Counted from the first letter of the stretch, positions 1 through 9,028 are shown. The stretch is 35,501 nucleotides of DNA from Candidatus Sulfopaludibacter sp. SbA3 (GCA_945893365.1 CAMDED010000074.1:1-35501), one strand, 5' to 3'. The notes: a model not told the origin generated them from the sequence alone. Program-made: numbers and translations.

Positions 1-103
1 ACGGCGCGTGCCGGTCTTCGTGCTTCGCAGCTTGCGCCAGGCCGTCCATATACGCCGCGAAGCGCTTCTCCTGTGGGCCTGGCGTGGAGAGGCGTGTTCC
101 CAC
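1..103 (-). CDS. IS701-type transposase, N-terminal part (cut by window edge)
   Basis: The minus strand reads from a GTG at 103 off the left edge, giving about 34 residues. They include KRFAAYMDGLAQAAKHEDR, which resembles the start of IS701-family DDE transposases (a Phe-Ala-x-Tyr segment followed by a Gly/Lys-His-x-Asp-Arg segment). These enzymes cut and paste their own insertion sequence. The catalytic residues lie outside the window, so activity cannot be judged. The element's end should lie between this start and the VOC remnant at 199-489, but I cannot define a terminal repeat. Identification rests on a short stretch and is moderate. Confidence 0.55.
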   Translation of the reverse strand, partial: MGTRLSTPGPQEKRFAAYMDGLAQAAKHEDRHAP

Positions 104-198
104 AAAAACAAGTTTACACCCAAATGTTATGTTTGTGACCCAGTAGTACTAACAGCCCGTGGTAGAAGTACCTGTTTTCACCGCAACACGGCGCCTAA

Positions 199-489
199 GA
201 AAACCGGCGCTGGCGGGATCGATGCCGCGGCGGCGCCTGGATCCGGATCGGCGTCTCAAACGTTGAAAAGCTGCACGAAGAATACAAGCCCCGCGGAGCC
301 GCCATCCGGCGTCCGCCCGTGAACTACGCCTGGGCCCACGATATGCACGTCGAGGATCCGGACGGCAACGTTCTACGGTTGGGCCCGGAGCCGAAGAGCG
401 ATCGGCCATTCGAACCCTTCCAGCCCCGACTTGCCGGCCATGGGAGCGTAGCCCGGCGGATCCTCATCCATATCAAGGTTCGAGTATGA
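199..489 (+). pseudogene. VOC-family (glyoxalase/bleomycin-resistance fold) gene, 3' remnant
   Basis: An open frame without a start codon opens after a TAA at 196 and ends with TGA at 487-489. From about 241 it reads like the C-terminal half of a VOC domain: IRIGVSNVEKLHEEYKPRG, a Pro-Pro-x-Asn-Tyr-x-Trp segment, then HVEDPDGNVLRLGPEP. The last of these is the family's final metal-ligand strand, with Glu next to Asp-Pro-Asp-Gly. The N-terminal half of the domain is missing, and an IS701-type transposase starts just upstream. A deletion or insertion therefore probably removed the front of the gene. Its last 17 bases overlap the 3' end of the convergent cheX-like gene. Family assignment is good; function is lost or unknown. 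Confidence 0.6.
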
Positions 490-1012
490 ATTCCTGCCTC
501 TCCCCATGCCGGGGCGCCCGTCCGGCTTCCTTCGGTTTCAAGCACACCTTAACGGTCAAGGTTTCGGCTCCACACTGGAAAGGGAGCACCGTCCACTCTT
601 CCCGGCTGAGGCTTCGGGTGCTGAAGTTTCGGCCATAGATTACGGTCGGAACGCTTAATCCCAACGGTCCTGTGTGCTGTTCGATTTCGTTCTTGAAGTT
701 GCCGACGATCATATTGGCCAACTCACCGAACGCATCCAGAACCTCGTCATCGACCGATTTATACTCAGCCATTAGAAAGCGCGAAGCGAGCCAACAGGCC
801 GTGTCGGACCCGCAATGCAAGCTTCCGGTGCCCGCGTACTCGGCGCCCGCAAGCCCCACAAACGACGCGACGCCTTCCGATTTAGCCGGCGCCTGGTGCT
901 CGGTGTATGCCTCCAGGGTCTGCGCTTCAACGTCCAGCATAGTCGATAACACTTCTTGAGTTACACGGCGTATCACGGCAACGATCACTTCCCGGTCGAT
1001 CAGAACTGGCAT
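473..1012 (-). CDS. cheX: CheX-family chemotaxis phosphatase-like protein
   Basis: A 179-residue protein of the CheX/CheC/FliY type, which dephosphorylates phospho-CheY or acts as a related adaptor in the cytoplasm. The family signature Glu-x-x-Asn is present in GELANMIVGNFKNE (E97, N100), and the downstream Pro-rich strand LGLSVPTVIYG fits the fold. The start is placed at the ATG at 1012 because GAGG sits about six bases upstream; the same frame stays open to 1195 but would run into cheY. The gene lies 32 bases after the cheY stop, so the two form a small operon. The C-terminal 20 residues are polar and unremarkable. No flagellar or MCP genes are nearby, so the pair may serve the hybrid kinase encoded divergently, though this is inference. 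Confidence 0.8.
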   Translation of the reverse strand: MPVLIDREVIVAVIRRVTQEVLSTMLDVEAQTLEAYTEHQAPAKSEGVASFVGLAGAEYAGTGSLHCGSDTACWLASRFLMAEYKSVDDEVLDAFGELANMIVGNFKNEIEQHTGPLGLSVPTVIYGRNFSTRSLSREEWTVLPFQCGAETLTVKVCLKPKEAGRAPRHGERQEFILEP

Positions 1013-1044
1013 AGATTTCCTCGTTATAGTTTGACACAGGCGCG

Positions 1045-1425
1045 CTAAATTAGGCCCGCGTCTACAAATTTTTCTTTGATCTGATCGGAAGTGAACGGCT
1101 TCCGGACATACCCCGTGGCGCCTAACTGCACGGCCTCTATAACCTTGGCCTGACTGCCTTCCGTCGTGATCATGATGACGGGCACCGCTTTCCAAGCTTC
1201 GTTGGCCCGTAGCTGGCCGAGCAACTGCAGGCCGTCCATATTCGGCATATTGATATCCGAAAGGATGAGATTGACCTTGTTGTCCTTGAGCATCGCCAGA
1301 GCCTCGATGCCGTCACCAGCCTCGTAAACGCTTCCGATGGGAATGTCGGCCTTTTGTAAGACTCGTATTAGAATTTTTCGCATTGCCGCCGAATCATCGA
1401 CGATCAGTAAATCCAAGAGTTGCAT
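1045..1425 (-). CDS. cheY: CheY-like single-domain response regulator
   Basis: A 126-residue stand-alone receiver domain. All the expected residues are visible: the acidic pair D10/D11, phospho-acceptor D57 in LILSDINMP, T87 in the VPVIMITTEG strand, and K109 in GYVRKPF. There is no output domain, so it should act by protein-protein contact once phosphorylated by a histidine kinase. The ATG at 1425 has GGAG about eight bases upstream. It is followed by the CheX-like gene, whose product would reset the signal. Nearby kinases include only the hybrid kinase at 1883-4990, transcribed the other way; whether that is its donor is not shown by sequence. Confidence 0.9.
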   Translation of the reverse strand: MQLLDLLIVDDSAAMRKILIRVLQKADIPIGSVYEAGDGIEALAMLKDNKVNLILSDINMPNMDGLQLLGQLRANEAWKAVPVIMITTEGSQAKVIEAVQLGATGYVRKPFTSDQIKEKFVDAGLI

Positions 1426-1882
1426 AAGTTCCGCTCCATCCGGAAGTAATCATATCGGACGAATCGGTCCGTCCGTTCAATATTTCTTCAACCGCGGCGG
1501 GTCGTGCCCAGGATATTCTCGCGGGTACTCCCAGCCGCGCGAAGGACATACGAAGGACCGATGTGCGGTCCGATCCGGCATTGGAGGGGATTGAGGAACG
1601 CCAAGCGGCCGAGCGGGCGAAGGAGTAGTACTACCGCATACTTGATTCGTTCGCGGTCCAGTTCAAATCGCTTGTTGGAGTTGGAGCGGTACTGCTGCCC
1701 TTAGAACATTTTCATGTATAGTGGGTCTGCTCTGGAGATCTCTCGTCGACGACGATATGGCGCGAGCCTAAGCCTAAAAGGTCGCGTGCCTTGCCTGCCT
1801 TCCGGCGACGCGATTTCGGCGCGCTTCCGCTTGCGATTGAATCGCGGCGGCTGCCGTCTCCGCCCGTGATATCATTCCTCAA
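1426..1882. other. Intergenic region between cheY and the hybrid kinase
   Basis: This 457-base gap separates two divergent transcription units and should hold both promoters. I could not pick a convincing sigma-70 pair on either strand. The only internal signal is a plus-strand frame open to a TAG at 1626-1628 that has no start codon upstream of position 1560. It could be the tail of a lost gene, with a charged end rich in Glu, Arg and Ala, but I recognise no family. Confidence 0.4.
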
Positions 1883-4800
1883 GTGAAGCTTTGGGCCCCC
1901 AGGACGCTCACGCAGCGGCTGTGCCTTTACGTGGGCGGAACGGCGTCCCTCGTTCTCTCGCTCACGGTTTTCATCAACTATTCGATGCGGCGCGCCGATC
2001 TGATCGCGGAAGCGAACGTCGACGCGCTTGACGAAGTCCGCTCGACCGCGCGCGACCTCGATGCATTTATCAGCCGGGTGGGCGTGCTCTCGCGCGTCAT
2101 CGCTGCCCGGCAGGAAGCGCTCGGCCCCGAGCCGGACCCGGCCGCCATTCCATTCCTCGCCGGTCTGCTCGCGAGCGTGGGTGCCGATGAGGCCTACGGG
2201 GTTTACATCGCGTTCGAAGCTAAGAAGGCGGGCGACCCCAAGGCGATGCCTTGGGTCGACCGCTTGAGCTTCCCAGGTCCAGTCAGGCTCACCTACGACT
2301 TCCACGAGCCGAAGTGGGAGTGGTACCGCGGCCCAAGGAATTCAGGTGCGTTGTACATCACCGAGCCGTATTTCGATGAAGGCGGATCGAACATCACAAT
2401 CGTCAGCGTAACCCGGCCGGTGTTCAGCCCCCCTGGGCGTTTCGTGGGGGTGGCCGGCATCGACATCTCGCTCGATCAGATTCGCTCCGCCGTTTCGAAC
2501 ATTCATCTTCGGGGCGACGGCTTGACGCAGTATGCAAGCGACACGAACGCCGCGAGTGAACATTCATTCCTGGCGGACCGTTCCGGGAGAATCGTCTCTC
2601 ACACCGACACGCGGCTCATGACCCGGCAGGGCTACGCCGGAGAGCTGATCGCGAATCTGGAAGACGGGAAACTTGCCGCCGGTTCCGTCGAGGGCTCGGC
2701 GGAGCTCGTGATGAATGGGCAAAAAAGGCGGCTCTACTGGGCATCCGTGCCTTCCACTCGCTGGAAAGTCGCCCTCAACGTTCCGGAATCCGTCATCGTG
2801 GCCTCGGCGCTCAGTCTGGCCATACGCACCGGGGAAGTGTTCCTCGTGGCGATGTCGCTGCTTCTAGGTATTATTTTTATAGCCGCCCGCAGGATTTCAA
2901 GGCCCGTCGAAGCTCTCACCGTAAGCGCCGAGGCTGTGGCCGGTGAAGACTACGCCGCGGCCGGAACGCTTGCGTCCATCTCGCGCCGCCCCGACGAATT
3001 GGGCAAGCTTGCGCGCGCCTTTCAGCGCATGGCAGCCGCCGTCGCGGCCCGAGAAGCCAGCCTTCGCAACGCGCAGGAAGCTCAGCGCCATAGCGAGCAG
3101 CACTTCCGCTCTCTGATCGAAAACGCCTCCGACGTGATCACGCTGGTCGATCGCAGGGGTATCATCCTGTACGAAAGCCCTGCGTTTCATCGCGTCAGCG
3201 GATTTGGACCTTCCGAGGTAACCGGCAGGCCGGTCATGGAATTCATTCATCCGCAGGACGTGCCCGTTGTTACCCAGGCGATGGCCCGGACCATCCGGAA
3301 GCCGGGTCACGATACCCCAATCGAATTCCGCGTTCGCCACAAGAACGGGAGCTGGATGACTCTTGAGGCCACAGGCACGAATCTGCTTGACGACCCCGCC
3401 GTCCAGGCTATCGTGGTCAATTCCCGTGATATCACCGAGCGCAAGCGAGCCATCGAACTGGAACGCGACAAGGAAGCCGCCGAGGTCGCAAACAAGGCAA
3501 AGAGCACGTTCCTGGCGAACATGAGCCACGAGTTGCGTACTCCGCTCAACGCGATCATCGGTTACAGCGAAATGCTGCAGGAAGAGGCTGAGGACGCGGG
3601 TCACGAGGCCTATCTGGCGGACCTCGGGAAGATCCACTCGGCGGGCGCTCACCTCCTCGAGCTGATCAACGCCGTACTCGACATTTCGAAAGTCGAAGCC
3701 GGCAAGATGGAACTTTACCTTGAAACCTTTGCGATCCCGAAGGTGGTGAAGGACGTGGTTGCCATCATCCAGCCTCTGGTCAAGAAGAACGGCAACACGC
3801 TTCAGGTGAATGCAGCCGTGGACCTGGGGAACATGCACGCCGACGTGACGAAGGTCCGGCAGAGCCTGTTCAATCTCCTCAGCAACGCCTCGAAGTTCAC
3901 CGAGAATGGCGTGATCTCGCTCGACGCCTCACGTGACGGTGAGTGGATCGCTTTTCGAGTTTCCGATAGCGGCATCGGCATGACGGCGGAGCAGACGAAC
4001 AAGCTCTTCGAGGCGTTCGCGCAGGCCGATTCCTCCACCACGCGCAAGTACGGTGGAACCGGTCTCGGCCTGGCCATCAGCCGCCGCTTCTGCCGCATGA
4101 TGGGCGGCGATATTACGGTCGAAAGCGAGATTGGCAAGGGCACGGCGTTCACCATCCGCCTCCCCGCAGCCGTTGCGAGCATGGGCGAGGAGCGCGCGCC
4201 GTCCGCCGCGGCCGAGCTTGTCCTTCCCGAAAACGCCAGCGTGGTTCTGGTCATCGACGACGACCCGGCCGTGCACGATCTGATGCGCCGCTCTCTCGCC
4301 AAAGACGGATTCCGCGTGGAATGCGCCCGCAATGGAGAGGAGGGTCTGGCCATGGCGCGCGAACTGAAACCGGACGCCATCACGCTCGACGTCATGATGC
4401 CGGGTCTGGACGGCTGGAGCGTACTCTCGATGCTGAAATCCGATCCCTCGATAGCCGACATTCCGGTCGTGATGGTGACTATCATCGACGACAAGAACCT
4501 GGGCTACGCGCTCGGCGCTTCCGACTACCTTACGAAGCCCCTTGACCGCAACCGGCTCAAGTCCGTAATCGGGCGCTATCGGCACGGGGGCGGGGTGCGT
4601 TGCGCTCTGGTTGTGGACGACGACGCCGCGGTCCGCGAGGTAACGCGGCGTACGCTTGAGAGCGACGGGTGGCTCGTACGCGAGGCCGAGAACGGCCGCG
4701 TGGCGCTCGAGCGCGCCGAGGAGAGCCTTCCGGATGTGGTCCTGCTCGATTTGATGATGCCCGAGATGGACGGATTCGAGTTCCTCGATCTCTTCCGGAA

Positions 4801-4990
4801 AAAGGAGGAGTGGCGAACGATTCCGGTGGTCGTCGTTACGGCCAAGGATCTGACTCCCGAGGATCATCTGCGCCTCAGCGGCCATGTAGGCCAAGTCCTG
4901 CACAAGGGAGCATTCAACCGAGACGAGTTGCTCCAGGAAGCCGGCAGGCAGGTTGCGGCGCATGTCCATCGTAAATTGAAGCCGTCGTAA
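1883..4990 (+). CDS. Membrane hybrid histidine kinase with PAS and two receiver domains
   Basis: A 1035-residue sensor. A transmembrane helix at about 15-33 and another at about 316-335 flank a roughly 280-residue extracytoplasmic region that looks like a double-Cache sensor, with VTRPVF and [12 protein letters not shown] as its characteristic strands. Then come a HAMP linker (336-390) and a PAS domain (about 405-520). The HisKA domain carries H549 in [18 protein letters not shown]. The ATPase domain has N664/N668, the DSGIGM box at 695-700 and the [10 protein letters not shown] box from 724. Two receiver domains close the protein: D792-794, D836, T866, K885 and D912-914, D956, T986, K1008. 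All catalytic residues are intact. No DNA-binding output is fused, so the signal must leave through the receivers, a phosphotransfer protein or the CheY encoded next door. The start is GTG with no clear ribosome site, so it is uncertain. Confidence 0.92.
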   Translation: MKLWAPRTLTQRLCLYVGGTASLVLSLTVFINYSMRRADLIAEANVDALDEVRSTARDLDAFISRVGVLSRVIAARQEALGPEPDPAAIPFLAGLLASVGADEAYGVYIAFEAKKAGDPKAMPWVDRLSFPGPVRLTYDFHEPKWEWYRGPRNSGALYITEPYFDEGGSNITIVSVTRPVFSPPGRFVGVAGIDISLDQIRSAVSNIHLRGDGLTQYASDTNAASEHSFLADRSGRIVSHTDTRLMTRQGYAGELIANLEDGKLAAGSVEGSAELVMNGQKRRLYWASVPSTRWKVALNVPESVIVASALSLAIRTGEVFLVAMSLLLGIIFIAARRISRPVEALTVSAEAVAGEDYAAAGTLASISRRPDELGKLARAFQRMAAAVAAREASLRNAQEAQRHSEQHFRSLIENASDVITLVDRRGIILYESPAFHRVSGFGPSEVTGRPVMEFIHPQDVPVVTQAMARTIRKPGHDTPIEFRVRHKNGSWMTLEATGTNLLDDPAVQAIVVNSRDITERKRAIELERDKEAAEVANKAKSTFLANMSHELRTPLNAIIGYSEMLQEEAEDAGHEAYLADLGKIHSAGAHLLELINAVLDISKVEAGKMELYLETFAIPKVVKDVVAIIQPLVKKNGNTLQVNAAVDLGNMHADVTKVRQSLFNLLSNASKFTENGVISLDASRDGEWIAFRVSDSGIGMTAEQTNKLFEAFAQADSSTTRKYGGTGLGLAISRRFCRMMGGDITVESEIGKGTAFTIRLPAAVASMGEERAPSAAAELVLPENASVVLVIDDDPAVHDLMRRSLAKDGFRVECARNGEEGLAMARELKPDAITLDVMMPGLDGWSVLSMLKSDPSIADIPVVMVTIIDDKNLGYALGASDYLTKPLDRNRLKSVIGRYRHGGGVRCALVVDDDAAVREVTRRTLESDGWLVREAENGRVALERAEESLPDVVLLDLMMPEMDGFEFLDLFRKKEEWRTIPVVVVTAKDLTPEDHLRLSGHVGQVLHKGAFNRDELLQEAGRQVAAHVHRKLKPS

Positions 4991-5054
4991 AAAAGTGGAA
5001 ACAAGGAGATGAATCGCTCCATGCGCTAGCGCCGCTTCATGCGCCGCGGGTTAG

Positions 5055-5282
5055 AGGTCGAGCCCCGCTTCGGCGAGTTGGCTGAACCAGATCGAGATCG
5101 TCTTCAGTTTGCTGCAGCGCAAGGCGCTCAGCGGAGCCAGTTTCAAGAATAACGACCAATTGCGCGAGGCAATCGAAGCCTTCATAAAGAAGCACAACGA
5201 ACGTGCCAAGCCGTTCCGTTGGCGTAAGCGCGAGGTCAAGGGCGGCCAGCTCCAAAATACAGTTATTAACTTATGCAAATAG
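5055..5282 (+). pseudogene. IS630-type transposase, C-terminal remnant
   Basis: A 75-codon frame with no start codon, opening after a TAG at 5052 and ending with TAG at 5280-5282. It reads SWLNQIEIVFSLLQRK, then LREAIEAFIKKHNERAKPF and WRKREVKG. This is the typical end of IS630-type DDE transposases, including the last catalytic Glu in NQIE. The front two thirds of the gene, with the first two catalytic aspartates, are absent, so it is inactive debris. It lies between the hybrid kinase and the prepilin peptidase gene, transcribed towards the latter. No terminal repeats or target duplication could be found around it. Confidence 0.75.
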
Positions 5283-5384
5283 GCACTAGGTAGGCCAAAC
5301 GTTCAAAGGCCGGGCCCTCTTGGCCTGCCGTCAGTTTCGGCCCCTGGAACTCGCGGAGGCGCCGCCCGGCTCGCGGAGAGAAGG

Positions 5385-6206
5385 CTATAGCAGCGCGTCG
5401 TACCACGCAATCCACGTCTCGCCAAACAGCGCCGCGCCAAGGGCGCCGATGCCGAGAAACGTTCCGAATGGCAAGTAGTAGTCCGAGTCCTTGCGCGCAA
5501 TCGCGATGTACGCGAGGCCCGCCACCGATCCGAGCACCGAGCCCAACGTCAGCGCCAACAGCGTCTCGCGGAATCCAAGGAACGCGCCGAGCATCGCGAG
5601 CATCTTGACGTCGCCGAATCCAAGACCTTCCTTGTGGCGCAGTTTCTCGAATGCCCAGCCGCCAAACCAGAGGAACCCTGCCGGCAAGGCAGCTCCAAGC
5701 CCGGCCTCCGCTAGCGACGCCGCCGGTCCGTTCACGGGTACCCCGGCGAGCGACAGGATCGTCCGCGCCGAGACGTCCCGTACCGGCACGAACCACGCGA
5801 ACGCGAATCCCGCCGCCATGCCGCCCAGAGTCATTTCGTCGGGCAGGATGCGGGATTCGAGATCGGCGACGATCAGCCCGATCACGAGCGCGGTCAACAG
5901 GGCGGCCTTTGCGGCAAGAAGCGTCGGTCCCCAGAGGATGACGCAGCCGGCGAACATCGCACCGGTGAAAACTTCGACCAGCGGATATCGCACGGGAATC
6001 GGCGTCCTGCAATTCCTGCAACGGCCGCCGAGCGCAAGGTAACTCAAAAGGGGAATATTATCGAACCAGGCGATGCCCTTCTCGCATTGAGGGCAGTAGG
6101 AGCGTGGACGCACCACCGAGAGGTCTCGCGGCAGACGATAGATACAGACGTTCAGAAAACTGCCGATCAAGAGGCCGAAGAGTCCGGCGAGCGGCGGTTC
6201 GATCAT
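5385..6206 (-). CDS. pilD: Prepilin peptidase / N-methyltransferase (type IV leader peptidase)
   Basis: A 273-residue polytopic membrane protein of the bifunctional PilD/GspO type (peptidase family A24). It cleaves the leader of type IV prepilins or pseudopilins and methylates the new N-terminus. Both zinc-binding cysteine pairs of the methyltransferase domain are present (C38/C41 and C63/C66). Both catalytic aspartates are there: D115 with the LPDE motif nearby, and D199 in LGFGDVKM. About seven hydrophobic segments fit the family. The start overlaps the upstream glycosyltransferase stop by four bases, so the genes are co-translated as the last member of the HU-protease-glycosyltransferase operon. 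No pilin gene is visible here. Confidence 0.93.
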   Translation of the reverse strand: MIEPPLAGLFGLLIGSFLNVCIYRLPRDLSVVRPRSYCPQCEKGIAWFDNIPLLSYLALGGRCRNCRTPIPVRYPLVEVFTGAMFAGCVILWGPTLLAAKAALLTALVIGLIVADLESRILPDEMTLGGMAAGFAFAWFVPVRDVSARTILSLAGVPVNGPAASLAEAGLGAALPAGFLWFGGWAFEKLRHKEGLGFGDVKMLAMLGAFLGFRETLLALTLGSVLGSVAGLAYIAIARKDSDYYLPFGTFLGIGALGAALFGETWIAWYDALL

Positions 6207-7105
6207 TTCAATATCCGCCGGTACACTTTCATCGTGTCGCGTACCATTATTTCGACCGAAAAACGCTCTTCCACCATGCGGCGGGCGCGCTCGGCGCAGG
6301 CTTGGGCAAAGGGCCGATCGTCAAGCATGCGGCGGATCGCCGCGGCGATCGAGCCCGCGTCATTCTCCGCGAGCAAGCCCGTCTCGCCGTCGCGCACGAT
6401 CTCCGGAAGTCCGCCCACGTTGCTTGCCACTACCGGCACGCCCGCGGCCATCGCCAGCAGCACTCCCGAGCCCAAACCCTCGGAGTGGCTGATGTAGACA
6501 AAGAGGCCCGCGTCCTTCAGATCCCGTTCCAGGTTCCTTACCGTGTGGAGTTCAACGCCGAGTTCCCGCGCCGCCGCCTCGGCCAGCCCCGCGTTCTTGC
6601 GAGGGTCGTTGACGAGGATTCGTCCGGCGGGCCGGAAGTCGCCAACGCCTTGGATGCCGGCAATACCCTGGGAGCCGCCCAAAGGGACGCCATCGGCGAC
6701 CACGGTGATCTTGCGCGCCGGTATCTTTGCCCGTAGCAGGACGTTCTTCACGTGTTCTGAAACGGCGATGTAGTGCGTGGCGGCGGCGTACTTCCACCGC
6801 GAGGCCGGATTCGCCCGTACCGGAAACGCGACCCGGCGTGAGACCACGAGCTTCGCCGGAAGCGCGAGAACGGCCATGGTGTGCGACCGCGCGTCGTGCG
6901 CGTGGACGATGTGCGTTTCGCGGACAAGGCGGACGAGTCTGGCGAATGTGAGGGGAAACGTCTCCACTCCGCGGCGCTGCGCTTCTTTGAAAAGCGGCGA
7001 TCCCGCCGGCGCAAGCAGAGTGCCGCCGGCGCGCTCCAAGAGGCGCAGCGCCTGCCACTGCCCACCACCCATTTCGCGGCCCGTGTCCAGATGAAGAATG
7101 TGCAC
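6203..7105 (-). CDS. GT4-type glycosyltransferase
   Basis: A 300-residue GT-B enzyme, short for the family because the N-terminal Rossmann half is compact. It begins MHILHLDTGREMGGGQ, with the Gly-rich loop that contacts the acceptor or donor phosphate. It ends with the GT4 donor-site segment SHSEGLGSGVLLAMAAG (E-x7-E-like region) followed by VGGLPEIV. It should transfer a sugar from a nucleotide-sugar at the inner membrane face, probably to a lipopolysaccharide core or glycolipid, given the WaaE-like partner immediately upstream. It abuts that gene with no gap and overlaps pilD by four bases. Donor and acceptor cannot be read from sequence. Confidence 0.85.
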   Translation of the reverse strand: MHILHLDTGREMGGGQWQALRLLERAGGTLLAPAGSPLFKEAQRRGVETFPLTFARLVRLVRETHIVHAHDARSHTMAVLALPAKLVVSRRVAFPVRANPASRWKYAAATHYIAVSEHVKNVLLRAKIPARKITVVADGVPLGGSQGIAGIQGVGDFRPAGRILVNDPRKNAGLAEAAARELGVELHTVRNLERDLKDAGLFVYISHSEGLGSGVLLAMAAGVPVVASNVGGLPEIVRDGETGLLAENDAGSIAAAIRRMLDDRPFAQACAERARRMVEERFSVEIMVRDTMKVYRRILK

Positions 7106-7843
7106 CTAACTCATATTCCGCGCTTTGATGTACTTCAGAAAAGTATAGAGCGCCGCCATATGCGCGATCGTGAGGCCTTCCAGGCCGTCGAGAAAACCGC
7201 CCTGGATAAGATAAGTACGCACGAACGCCCACGCGGGGTCCGCAATCAGACGGCGCATTCCGACCTTTTCTTTCCGCGCCACAATCTCCTGTGCAGCCAG
7301 AGTCGTGTAGCGGTCCGTTGTCTTGAGGTGCTCGGAGAGCGAGTCGCACGTAAAGTGAAGCAGGTTCGAATGCAGGTGTCCCACGCGCCCATAGGTCTTG
7401 ACGCTTTCGTGGACGAAATCGCCTACCCAGCGCCCTTTGCGGCGGTCGTAGAGACGGATCTTGCGGTCGGGATACCAGCCGCAATGAAGGATCCAGCGGC
7501 CCAGATATTGCGCGAGCCGAGGCATGGTGTAGGCGTCGTACACGGGACCCTCTTTCTTCAGCCGCCAGATTTCGCCTTCGAGACTCTCGCTGAGCGCTTC
7601 GTCGGCGTCGATCGAGAGAATCCAGTCGTGCGCCGCCTGGTCGGCCGCGGCGTTCTTTTGACCCGCGTAACCTCGCCAGCCGGCTTCGACCACGCGCGCG
7701 CCGAGTTTCGCGGCTATCTCCATGGTGCGGTCGGTGGATCCGCTATCGAGGACGACAATCTCGTCGCAGCAGCGGAGGCTCTCGATCGCCCGCGGAATTT
7801 TCCGTTCCTCGTTGAGCGCAATGATTGTTGCGGAAATCTTCAT
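7106..7843 (-). CDS. GT2-type glycosyltransferase, WaaE/KdtX-like
   Basis: A 245-residue GT-A enzyme. It begins ISATIIALNEERKIPRAIES, continues with the nucleotide-binding VVLDSGSTDRT, and carries the metal-binding D79-x-D81 in WILSIDADEAL. The middle WILHCGWYPDRKIRLYDR and the C-terminal GGFLDGLEGL are typical of the WaaE/KdtX/LgtF group, which adds a glucose or similar sugar to the inner core of lipooligosaccharide. Its start overlaps the protease gene by four bases. It is paired with a GT4 enzyme, suggesting both act on one acceptor. The exact sugar is not knowable from sequence. Confidence 0.87.
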   Translation of the reverse strand: MKISATIIALNEERKIPRAIESLRCCDEIVVLDSGSTDRTMEIAAKLGARVVEAGWRGYAGQKNAAADQAAHDWILSIDADEALSESLEGEIWRLKKEGPVYDAYTMPRLAQYLGRWILHCGWYPDRKIRLYDRRKGRWVGDFVHESVKTYGRVGHLHSNLLHFTCDSLSEHLKTTDRYTTLAAQEIVARKEKVGMRRLIADPAWAFVRTYLIQGGFLDGLEGLTIAHMAALYTFLKYIKARNMS

Positions 7844-8751
7844 GAGGCGTCAATAGGCGCGAGCATGAAGCACAACAGGAAAATCGCCACCGCGACCCAC
7901 CCAAGTTTACGCCGGCCGGCGCCGAGGTCGGCAAGATCGAACAAGGACGGATGGCTCCCGAAAAAGAAAAGCGCCACGGCCCAGAGCAGCCAGCCCTCCC
8001 AATAAATCAGGCCTATCGGTACCAGCAGCACCGCGAAAATCTTCGACAGCCGCCGGTGACGGTCGCCTACGAACGAGTAGAGGATGTGGCCGCCATCGAG
8101 CTGTCCGATCGGCAGCAGGTTCAGGGCGGTGGCGAACATCCCGATCCAGGCCGCGCGGCCGATGGGGTGGAGGTACAAATCCTGCGCCCCGACGCCGGGA
8201 AAGATCGCCTTGATCATCAGCCACTCGAGCGCGGGCGTGCCGAACGTGAAAGTGCCTTCATGCGCGATTCCCGGAACGGCCTTCGAGAACGCGATCCCGA
8301 TCGAGAGCGCGGGGAGCAGAAACACGAAACCGGCCAAAGGACCGGCGATGCCGATGTCGAAAAGGACCTTCTTGTAGTAGATCGGTTCACGAATGCGGAT
8401 GAAGGCGCCCAGGGTGCCCGTGAGAGTGGGCGACGGCAGGAAATAGGGCAGGCTCGCGTCCACGCCATAGTAGCGGCACGCGAAATAGTGGCCGAACTCA
8501 TGCGCGAGGAGTATCGCCATCAGCGTCAGCGAAAACGGCAATCCCCCGAGCAGCGTCTCCGGATGATGCCACCAGTAGGTGAATGCATTGAGGTCCCGCG
8601 CCACGTCGAAGAACGGCAGGTTCGCCTGGAAATTCTGCTGCATGCGGGCGCCGACGATGGATGTCGTAAACAGAGTGATCGCGAATAGGGACACGTGCAG
8701 CCACAACCGGCGGGGGGAGCGCGGCGGCTGGTTAAAGTCGTTGGGCGTCAC
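7840..8751 (-). CDS. Site-2-type membrane zinc metalloprotease (family M50)
   Basis: A 303-residue polytopic protein. The zinc-binding helix is H84-E85-F86-G87-H88 and the third ligand is D219 in GQLDGGH; both are the defining motifs of site-2 proteases. The stretch FDIGIAGPLAGF is a conserved family segment. Compared with RseP there is no PDZ domain, so this resembles the small, ungated M50 group found in plants and many bacteria. Such enzymes cut membrane-spanning anti-sigma factors or other membrane proteins. The substrate is unknown. It starts two bases after the HU gene stop and overlaps the GT2 gene, so it belongs to the same operon. Confidence 0.88.
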   Translation of the reverse strand: MTPNDFNQPPRSPRRLWLHVSLFAITLFTTSIVGARMQQNFQANLPFFDVARDLNAFTYWWHHPETLLGGLPFSLTLMAILLAHEFGHYFACRYYGVDASLPYFLPSPTLTGTLGAFIRIREPIYYKKVLFDIGIAGPLAGFVFLLPALSIGIAFSKAVPGIAHEGTFTFGTPALEWLMIKAIFPGVGAQDLYLHPIGRAAWIGMFATALNLLPIGQLDGGHILYSFVGDRHRRLSKIFAVLLVPIGLIYWEGWLLWAVALFFFGSHPSLFDLADLGAGRRKLGWVAVAIFLLCFMLAPIDAS

Positions 8752-8753
8752 GC

Positions 8754-9023
8754 CTAGTGCAGCGACTGTAGCTCTTTACCGGGCTTGAAGCGCACGGCTT
8801 TCCCGGGCGGGATGGAGACCTCGGCGCCGGTTCGCGGATTACGCCCAATTCCGGTCTTGCGGGGCTTCACATTGAACACGCCGAATCCGCGCAACTCGAT
8901 GCGATCCCCCTGTTCGAGAGCTCTCTTCATCGATTCGAAGACGGTCTCCACCGCCATTTCGGCTTTCGTCTTCGTGATTCCGGTCTTGCTCACTACTTCA
9001 TTGATGATATCGAGTTTTATCAA
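8754..9023 (-). CDS. hup: HU/IHF-family DNA-binding protein
   Basis: An 89-residue histone-like protein that bends DNA as a dimer. The family pattern is complete: helix-turn-helix dimer base KLDIINEVVSKTGITKTKAE, then IELRGFGVFNV, and the DNA-clasping arm GRNPRTGAEVSIPPGKAVRFKPGKEL with the intercalating proline in RNPRTG. The start is a TTG at 9023; a perfect AGGAGG five bases upstream fixes it. It is the first gene of a five-gene minus-strand operon that continues with the M50 protease, two glycosyltransferases and pilD. Confidence 0.95.
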   Translation of the reverse strand: MIKLDIINEVVSKTGITKTKAEMAVETVFESMKRALEQGDRIELRGFGVFNVKPRKTGIGRNPRTGAEVSIPPGKAVRFKPGKELQSLH

Positions 9024-9028
9024 ACCAA

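Noticed and set aside
1013-1195. N-terminal extension of the CheX-like frame
   Set aside because: It overlaps the end of cheY and lacks a ribosome site, whereas ATG 1012 has one.
1428-1628. Plus-strand open frame ending in a charged Glu/Arg/Ala-rich tail
   Set aside because: There is no usable start codon until near its end and no family resemblance; at most a lost gene's tail.
2897-4969. Long minus-strand frames of 230-346 codons opposite the hybrid kinase
   Set aside because: They are antisense to a gene whose motifs are all intact and show no family signature; they arise from GC-rich codon bias.
5037-5278. Minus-strand frames of 72-75 codons
   Set aside because: They are antisense to the IS630-type remnant, which explains the sequence better.
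6881-8005. A 374-codon plus-strand frame
   Set aside because: It lies antisense across the GT4, GT2 and protease genes, all of which have clear catalytic motifs.
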